A stretch of 64,000 bases of DNA, from NCBI RefSeq assembly GCF_021869535.1, contig NW_026262734.1:108101088-108165087 (forward strand), in the 5' to 3' direction. This document shows, one piece after another, positions 57,889 to 64,000 of this stretch. Numbering within the stretch: position 1 is the first letter of the stretch; each line of letters starts with the position of its first letter. A program made the position numbers and the translations under genes. The notes beneath the pieces were generated by a model. The model had not been told where the DNA came from and searched no databases. It saw only the letters and a list, made by a program, of their open reading frames with translations. Source of the DNA: Mytilus californianus. Its lineage: Eukaryota; Mollusca; Bivalvia; Mytilida; Mytilidae.

Positions 57889-60800
57889 CTACAAAATAAG
57901 GTAAAACTATAGCTTAAACTGGTGGAAAAAATGTATATAAATGTATTTATTGTAAAACGTACCATGTCTACAAAATTAGGTAAAACTATAGCTAAACTGG
58001 TGAAATGTTTCACCAAAAGAAAATGGATTAAAGCTATGACTTAAGATACTGAAGTCTTCCATCGTGACTAAAATTTATACATAAAAATCACTTTAGTATT
58101 TTGCTTTACAGATTTTGTAATATAATATTAGCCTAGTGTTGCAATGAAATCAAAAGGTAAATATCCAAAATGAATACAAGAACAGATAACAGAATGTAGA
58201 GAGGGGGAGAATATGTCTTTTTCCACTCTCCTCCATTCATCTCAATGGTATATAGCATTGAATACTATATTAAATATACAACATCTTGCTATCTAAAATT
58301 TGTTTTAATTGTTAATCCACTTACAATTGAGTTTCAAATCATCCAATGAGATTTATCACTTAAAAAAAAAGAAAGAGACTTGTTTTTTAGTTTTTATTGT
58401 CTATTTGGAATCTTTTGTTTTTCCCGCTTAGTTTACAGTAACAGATCATGAATAAGGTGCACCAAAACTTACAAGCACCAGCTTCTTTAACAGCAACACT
58501 ACCATCTTCTGGAACAAGATGGCTGTCAACTCTCTCTGAATGAACTACAGGTATCATCTTTCCAGCATGCTGTTTCTCATCCTTTGTTTTCTTATACACA
58601 CCAAATCCTAAATCATACCCTTCTGTTGTAAACTGCCATCTGGTGTATAAAATAAAGATAAGTTTTCAAGATTATGTTATAATGCTACATTTTCTCATGA
58701 TTTAATTGGTAAAGGTGGACCCCAAATACTTTTCCTGGAATATGTATACAGGACAGAGAAAAAGATATGTACATGCTATTTGAAATAATTTGGTTTATCC
58801 ATAATTATATGTATATATAAAATTAGGCTCAAACCTGTGCTAGTGATTGTCTTGAACTTTCAGTGAGGTGAAAGATTTGGTTCCATGTTGAAGGCCTCCC
58901 TTGTTTTGTTTTTTTTTCATTTGCGTGGAAAGATTTTTGTCATGTGCTTTGAGTTAAATTTATCACGTATGAGGAATGATTTTTATCATGTGCATGTAGT
59001 GATTTTGAAATGATTGATACATCATATCCTTCCTTTACTTTTGTCTCAAAAGAGTTAAAAATATTATTGACTTTTGTTTACTATATTCATTTTTACATTG
59101 CAATTGTTCAAAAACTAAACCATAGCTGCTGAATGTAATATTATACACCTATTGACTGGGTATGAGGGTAATAGCAAGTTTGTTGTCCCTGAGATACCAA
59201 CTATTGCTCGAGGCGAAGCCGAGGGCAATAGTTAGTTTCAAAGGGTCAACAAACTTACTATTACCCTCATAACCAGTCATTAAGTGTTTTATTATACCGA
59301 ACAAAACAACTTTCTAAAAAGACTATATACACCACTTGAAAAAAATGATCAAATAGACATGTACAAGATGAACTATCAGGTTTTTTTTCTCCTGTGTGGT
59401 ATTTGTCAATAATCTATTTACTGTAATCAAGACCAGGAATCCTTGTGTAAAAATTCCCGTGTATATGATAAACATTAGCTAAAATATTTTACCGTACACC
59501 AAAGCAATCCCAGATTATGAAGACGACGACAGACCAATACCATACATTACATGTTTTAGTTCTTAAAATATGTCGCGTAGATTTTCTTTTTCAATTGCTT
59601 CTGGTAAGTAATATATTAGTTTGAAATTACGACAGATACATACAGATTACAACGTTTGCGATATTTCAGAGTTTAACGTTGCCAAGCGCACAAATCCAAG
59701 CAGAATAGTCGATGACGTCATTGTTGTCCAATGAAAAATTAGTATGAAAAAGTACGGGAAATATGTTTATAAAACAATTGACCGGGGTAATAGTCTTTGA
59801 AACTATTGACTGGCAAATAGTCTGTGGAATGAAATAGCACAAATATTTCATTCTTTTTTATATAGAAAAAACATACTGAGGTATAATAATATATTATATT
59901 ATATCTTTACCTAATACAACTTCCTGCCGCTTTAACATCAACATCCACCTGGAGTGAAGACCCTCGTTTAACATTGACTGTAGTAAAGTTCTCCATTTCT
60001 TCTGAGGCTATCTTTAAATAATATTCCTTAGGTATCTCTCCTCCGAGAATTATCTGTAAACAAACTTATTTATTATTTCTCTTTTAACCTTCCTAATTTG
60101 AGATAATGCTGATTATCGCTATTTTTCTTAATTTGGCTTTAATCTTTCTGTAGGATAATTTTTCTTTTGAAGCTACTAGCTTGTCTCAGATGGCTTTTTC
60201 TCAGTCCAGGAGATTGAGAATGCGATGACATCATAAGCTAACAGCATTGATGCTGCTTAGGAAAATAGCGATAAACTACATCTCATCATAGGACTATTGC
60301 CCTTTGATGAGATTTTAGCAGAGAAACTCTTATCTTGCTTTGAAAATTATTGATAATCTACAATTCCTGGCTGGATAAACAAAAGTACTGGAGAAAATAA
60401 ATATTTTGTACATATCAGGGGAGCTGCAATGTTTGAAAATATATTCTACAGTTTCCCATAGAAGTAAAACAATCTTCAAATAGTAAATCTTAAATAACAT
60501 TATAGCTGCAATATACAACTTTGTTTAATTAAAAGAATTTTTGAGATCTTGTACTTGAAGGAAAGTTTGACTTCTGTCTAATAAGTTCTCTCCTAAAGAA
60601 ATTCAAATGGTGAAAATTCATAGGTAGCTCAAGATGGCTTTTGTGTTCTTGGATTACTGTCTCTTTGAAGTAATCCCCACATCTCCTGTTAACCACAGGG
60701 CAAGGTAAAAAAAGTAAGAATGTTAAAACATTCAGCAAGACATTTTAATATTACAATGTAAAACATTCCATGGTATCAATGAGAAAACTTACCTTAGAAG

Positions 60801-63416
60801 GACATTTAGGATCTCCATCTTTATCGATCAATGATCCACCCCAGTAAACAGGTAACTGGTCAGCATCTATACACTTTAATAACTCACTTTTGTAATTAGC
60901 TGTAGACATATAAAAAAGGGTGAAATATCAATGAGACATCCCAGTAAAAAGATTATAAGATCATGAATCAAAATATGATATAATGCAAGGATAAAGCTCA
61001 CAACAATACACATCTTTTAAAATACAGTCAAACCTGCCCCACTCGCACTATCATTTTCTATGTTCAGTGGAATGTGAAATTGGGGTCAAAACTCTAATTT
61101 GGCATTAAAATTAGAAAGATCATACCATAGGGAACATGTGTACTAAGTTTCAAGTTGATTGGACTTTAACTTGATAAAAAACTATCTTGACCAAAAACTT
61201 TAACCTGAAGCAGGACAGACTGGCTGACGGACGGACGAACGAAAGAACGGACTCACAGACCGAAAAACATAATGCCCCTAGGTGGGGCATAAAAATATAT
61301 GTGTTCATGCAGTTCCGAGGTAAAAATGAGAATCAGAACCCGTTTGTAACCAAGATCGTGCAATAGGAGGTGAATGAGTGAATTTCTCCTGTTCTAAGCC
61401 TTTCAGTTTCCATTGAAAACTTATCATCGACTTATTTGTCCATGAATATTAACTATTTTTAATGTTTTCTTCAAATTTAGAGCGCTGGAATCTGCCATTT
61501 TTAGTTTATCTGATCGCACAATAACTCTACCACTTGAAAACACTAAAACATTATGCCCCAAACCTGGCCACGTGTGATGTCGGAATTGGATTTTTTTTAG
61601 GAACCTCTTTTAAAGGGTCACCTCTTTTGAGGCATCACTTTTAATACTTCCCATGAGTGACTGCTTAATGCAGGTTTGACTGTATCTGTACCCTTTCAGA
61701 ATGGCTAAGTAGTAAAATCAGGTACAGACTTTTTACTTTTTTATCTTTCAGCAGATTTTAAAATTCTTTCAGAGTAAATATTTCGTACCAGAGAGACATT
61801 GATAGAGCTATATGAAAAGCATTTTATTATCAAGTACAAAAATAAAAGTGGTAACCATGGTTATGTATTTTTCTTTAGTTTGTAAATAATAATGATACTT
61901 ACTACCAAATATTCTTATCTTGTTAACAGTATCCTCTGAGAGGATTGGTCGTATCAATTTATAAACAACAGGAAAAAATCTTGGCGCTGAAAGAAAGTCA
62001 AAGATAGTGATACTGTTACCAAGACAAAAATAATTTATATAACAGCAAAAAAGTTTATCCTCTAAAGACAATGTATAGATATTGTTTCCTGTTTCTAAAG
62101 ATACTAGATATCTTGCTATATTCCAGAAACACAACCAGAGTCTCTCTTTTGAAGGGGGTTATTAAAATATACATACAATATAAATAAAATTGAGAATGGA
62201 AATGGGGAATATGTCAAAGAGACAACAACCCGATCAAAGAGCAGATAACCATATCAGATATCAACAATAGTAATTAGTCGTATATTATTGACTTTTTCAA
62301 TATTTATTGATGCATGATATCATTATTTTTGTCTCTTATAGTTGATATAAATAAAGAAGGTGGTATGATGAGATCCGTTACAAGTGTTCTTATGTAAAAT
62401 ATCATTTTTTTTTTTTAGATATGAATAAAAATTTTGATACAAAATAAATACGATAAAATAGTTTTCTAACTTCATTACAAAAATTCACTATTGTATTATG
62501 ACATATAAAGCAATGTATAACTAGTATATTTGACCAAGATAGGTCATTTATGCATAATTTAATCACTATGATAAAGAATCTTACTTAGAATGGAAAACAT
62601 ATAACACTAGCCTAAACATATGAATAGCAATTTGCAAAATGTGTGAAAGATAGCCACTGTGCAAATGTGTGAAAAATAGCCAAAGTGCAAATGTGTGAAA
62701 AATAGCCACAGTGCAAATGTGCAATGATGCTTTTTAAAGAAATTTTTAAAGAAATTTATAGTTGTCAATTTTCATAGTTGGTAAACATGGTAGTTATTAA
62801 ACTCTAGTAATTTACATAGGGTTCTGAATAATTTCATTGATTTTAGATCAAACTGACAAATGTTTTTTTTTTTTAGTAACAGTAGATAACCCAGAAAAGC
62901 TTGACTGTTCATTTAATTGGCTGTTTCAGAATCTTAAGGACTATGGGTAATTTCATTGTCCATACCCAAAAATGAAAAATATCATGTCATTGATTGAGTT
63001 TCAATTGTTTGGGAAGTTATAAGCCTATCACAGCGTTTTGGTGTATGCTTTTGAAAATATTACCCAGAATGCATTAGATTCTGAAACAATGAATTGGCCA
63101 CACATAGTAATACTAGCAAGTAATTGCAACTGGAAGATAATTGCCTAATAGGAGCAAACAGGGATCACAATTTTTGTCTCACCATTGATAACAAAGCAAG
63201 TCTTGAGGTGTTCTGGGTAATTATCCTCGAATGTTAGTAGAAACTGGATCACAGCGTCAATTCCTTGAAAATTTTATTCAAAAAAGAATAAAGTTAGTCA
63301 ATTAAAAAAAAAATAATATAGATGTCGTATCTTACCATTTATAATAAATGCAATCTTCAGTGCTTCTGGGTAATTATCTTCAAACATTTCTAGAAATTTA
63401 ACCACTGTGTCCATTC
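57668..63416 (-). CDS. SEC14L2-like: Second SEC14-like protein, 3' part of gene, 5' end beyond window
   Basis: A paralog of the plus-strand SEC14-like gene, in tail-to-tail orientation. Exons in transcription order are 63416-63336 or 63263-63183 (alternatives), 61986-61903, 60899-60793, 60053-59911, 58639-58473 and 57888-57668. With one alternative exon they give 266 residues ending in TGA. Visible parts are the second half of the CRAL-TRIO domain (FEDNYPE, APRFFPVVYKLIRPILSEDT, DQLPVYWGGS) and a full GOLD domain (RWQFTTEGYDLGFGVY, VVRFDNTYSYIRSK). A hydrophilic, acidic tail follows that is longer than in the first gene. Exon phases match the first gene throughout, and exon lengths match at 81, 84, 107 and 167 nt. 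The N-terminal half (about 165 residues) is not in the window. The family call is firm; the ligand is unknown. Confidence 0.92.
57889..58000. repeat. Local duplication at last-exon acceptor of gene 2
   Basis: The acceptor and exon edge (CAAAACGTACCACGTCTACA then AAATAAGGTAAAACTATAGCT on plus) recur about 70 bases further on as AAAACGTACCATGTCTACAA. The second copy keeps the AG and the first ~12 bases of the exon only. Confidence 0.6.
58473..58639 (-). CDS. SEC14L2-like: SEC14-like gene 2, GOLD core exon
   Basis: 167 nt, acceptor tacaccag, donor gtaagt. Encodes RWQFTTEGYDLGFGVYKK, QHAGKM, SHLVPEDGSVAVKEAGAY. Length and phase are identical to exon 11 of the plus-strand gene. Confidence 0.94.
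59154..59280. repeat. Near-perfect 127-bp hairpin
   Basis: TGACTGGGTATGAGGGTAAT ... CAACTATTGCTCGAGGC pairs with GCCGAGGGCAATAGTTAG ... ATTACCCTCATAACCAGTCA. In an intron of SEC14-like gene 2. Related sequence (CTATTGACTGGCAAATAG) near 59800 suggests a larger element of about 650 bp. Confidence 0.75.
59911..60053 (-). CDS. SEC14L2-like: SEC14-like gene 2, start of GOLD domain
   Basis: 143 nt (one codon more than the equivalent plus-strand exon), acceptor gtttacag, donor gtaaag. Encodes GGEIPKEYYLK and VNVKRGSSLQVDVDVKAAG. Confidence 0.92.
60793..60899 (-). CDS. SEC14L2-like: SEC14-like gene 2, exon ending the CRAL-TRIO domain
   Basis: 107 nt, acceptor gtctacag, donor gtaagt. Encodes TNYKSELLKCIDADQLPVYW then GGSLIDKDGDPKCPSK; same length and phase as exon 9 of the plus-strand gene. 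Confidence 0.93.
61025..61682. mobile_element. CAGTCAAACCTGC TIR element, interrupted
   Basis: CAGTCAAACCTGC and GCAGGTTTGACTG ends flanked by TA. The body matches 48101-48280; the extra length is due to an internal repeat at 61085-61300. Confidence 0.7.
61085..61300 (+). repeat. GACGGACGG repeat nested in the TIR element
   Basis: CTGACGGACGGACGAACG run and the hairpin ATGCCCCTA/GGTGGGGCAT; related in design to 36478-36722. Confidence 0.55.
61903..61986 (-). CDS. SEC14L2-like: SEC14-like gene 2, exon with gate-helix region
   Basis: 84 nt, acceptor ctttcag, donor gtaagt. Encodes APRFFPVVYKLIRPILSEDT then VNKIRIFG, equivalent to exon 8 of the plus-strand gene. Confidence 0.93.
62184..62265 (+). 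repeat. SINE-like repeat, short copy
   Basis: GAGAATGGAAATGGGGAATA, CAAAGAGACAACAACCCGAT; partner of 8402-8530. Inside an intron of SEC14-like gene 2. Confidence 0.5.
62637..62720 (+). repeat. 26-bp tandem repeat, 3 units
   Basis: AAATGTGTGAAAAATAGCCA then CAGTGC, three times with two or three substitutions. The rest of 62270-63180 is unremarkable intron. Confidence 0.8.
63183..63263 (-). CDS. SEC14L2-like: SEC14-like gene 2, alternative exon A
   Basis: 81 nt, acceptor ttttcaag, donor gtgaga, phase 1 to 1. Encodes GIDAVIQFLLTFEDNYPEHL then KTCFVIN. It is 17/27 identical to exon B at the residue level, with no stop or frame damage, so both look functional. Confidence 0.85.
63336..63416 (-). 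CDS. SEC14L2-like: SEC14-like gene 2, alternative exon B
   Basis: 81 nt, acceptor ttttcaag, donor gtaaga, phase 1 to 1. Encodes GMDTVVKFLEMFEDNYPEAL then KIAFIIN. Equivalent to exon 7 of the plus-strand gene. It lies 72 bp upstream (in transcription) of a homologous exon, A. Confidence 0.85.
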
Positions 63417-63502
63417 CTTGAAAATTGAATGTAAAATTTAACAACTACTTAATAAGCATGATAAAACTAAAGTTGTCAAATATTGTGAACTATTTTTATT
63501 AA

Positions 63503-64000
63503 CCCTTTCCAGGCAAACGATGCCTTAAGGTATCGCCGCTCATGCGCTGAACAATGCCTGAAGGCATCACCAGTGGGAGGCCGAACGATGCCTTCAGGCA
63601 TCGCGGATTCGTGAAAATGGCCATGTTCAGTTAACAAGCTTTGTGTTCCTCTAGTTATATTTTAGCATAATAATGCGATATATTCTAAAACGGTAGGTTT
63701 CATGGTTTTTTTTAGTTACTTTTTGATTCAGGAAAGTGGGAGATGACAAGGAAACAGCTGAAAATCGAGTGATTTTTTTTTTTCAAAATCTGCCGCCATT
63801 TTCGTCAATGATAGACAAACCATTACAAAACGTATCAGTCGTACAAAAAAATATTTTGATGTTAAATCAACTTTTTTCAAGAGGAAACAACAGAAGCAAA
63901 TCGGTTATTAATCCTTACATGTCTGAAAGCTTGTAAAAATATTTAATTTTGCGAGAACAGGAGCTGCTTTCCGGTCTTAGTGTTGACACTGACAAAGGGC
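63503..64000. mobile_element. Possible piggyBac-like transposon end, runs off window
   Basis: TTAA (63499-63502) is followed by CCCTTTCCAGG, close to piggyBac-type termini. Then come three imperfect palindromes: GATGCCTTAAGGTATC, AATGCCTGAAGGCATC and GATGCCTTCAGGCATC (63519-63604). A 66-codon frame at 63736-63936 follows, not recognised. The other end is outside the window. Confidence 0.4.

Noticed and set aside
61808..62134. 108-codon minus-strand frame
   Set aside because: Only 61903-61986 is exon; the flanks are intron read through the splice sites.

Overview
This window looks like nuclear DNA from an animal, most probably a marine bivalve and perhaps a mussel (Mytilus-like). It is AT-rich. 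Its genes are split into short exons with GT/AG introns, and almost everything else is interspersed repeats, fold-back elements and minisatellites of types I associate with mussel genomes. The organism call is recall-based inference; no search was run. Nothing bacterial, viral or CRISPR-like is present.

Layout. (1) 1-5.9 kb: gene-poor, with degenerate repeats. (2) 5.9-9.9 kb, plus strand: a candidate two-exon gene for a 98-residue secreted protein of unknown family. (3) 11.6-15.3 kb, minus strand: a four-exon gene for a secreted C-type lectin-like protein of 193 residues. It has all six structural cysteines but lacks the usual sugar-binding motifs. (4) 16.5-22.4 kb: a repeat block with a broken Penelope-like reverse transcriptase, LINE tails, inverted repeats and a TTAA-flanked fold-back element. 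(5) 22.56-47.08 kb, plus strand: a complete 12-exon SEC14-like gene (404 residues; CRAL-TRIO lipid-binding domain plus GOLD domain). Its 18-codon first exon lies 10.3 kb upstream of exon 2. The introns hold a 120-bp tandem array split by a LINE, a 39-bp minisatellite that creates long spurious reading frames, and many TIR elements. (6) 47-57.7 kb: intergenic, with tRNA-derived SINEs, a 40-bp minisatellite and a possible fossil exon. (7) 57.67-63.42 kb, minus strand: the 3' part of a second SEC14-like gene in tail-to-tail orientation, running off the right end. It carries two tandem homologous 81-nt exons that look like mutually exclusive alternatives. (8) The last 0.5 kb holds a possible piggyBac-like transposon end.

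The two SEC14-like genes share intron phases, and four of the six compared exons have identical lengths, so they are an inverted gene duplication. SEC14-like proteins are cytosolic carriers of hydrophobic ligands (tocopherol, squalene, phosphoinositides in vertebrates). Most long open frames in the window come from repeats whose unit length is a multiple of three, not from genes. Genes were found by joining splice sites and matching remembered family sequence; transcripts would be needed to confirm boundaries.
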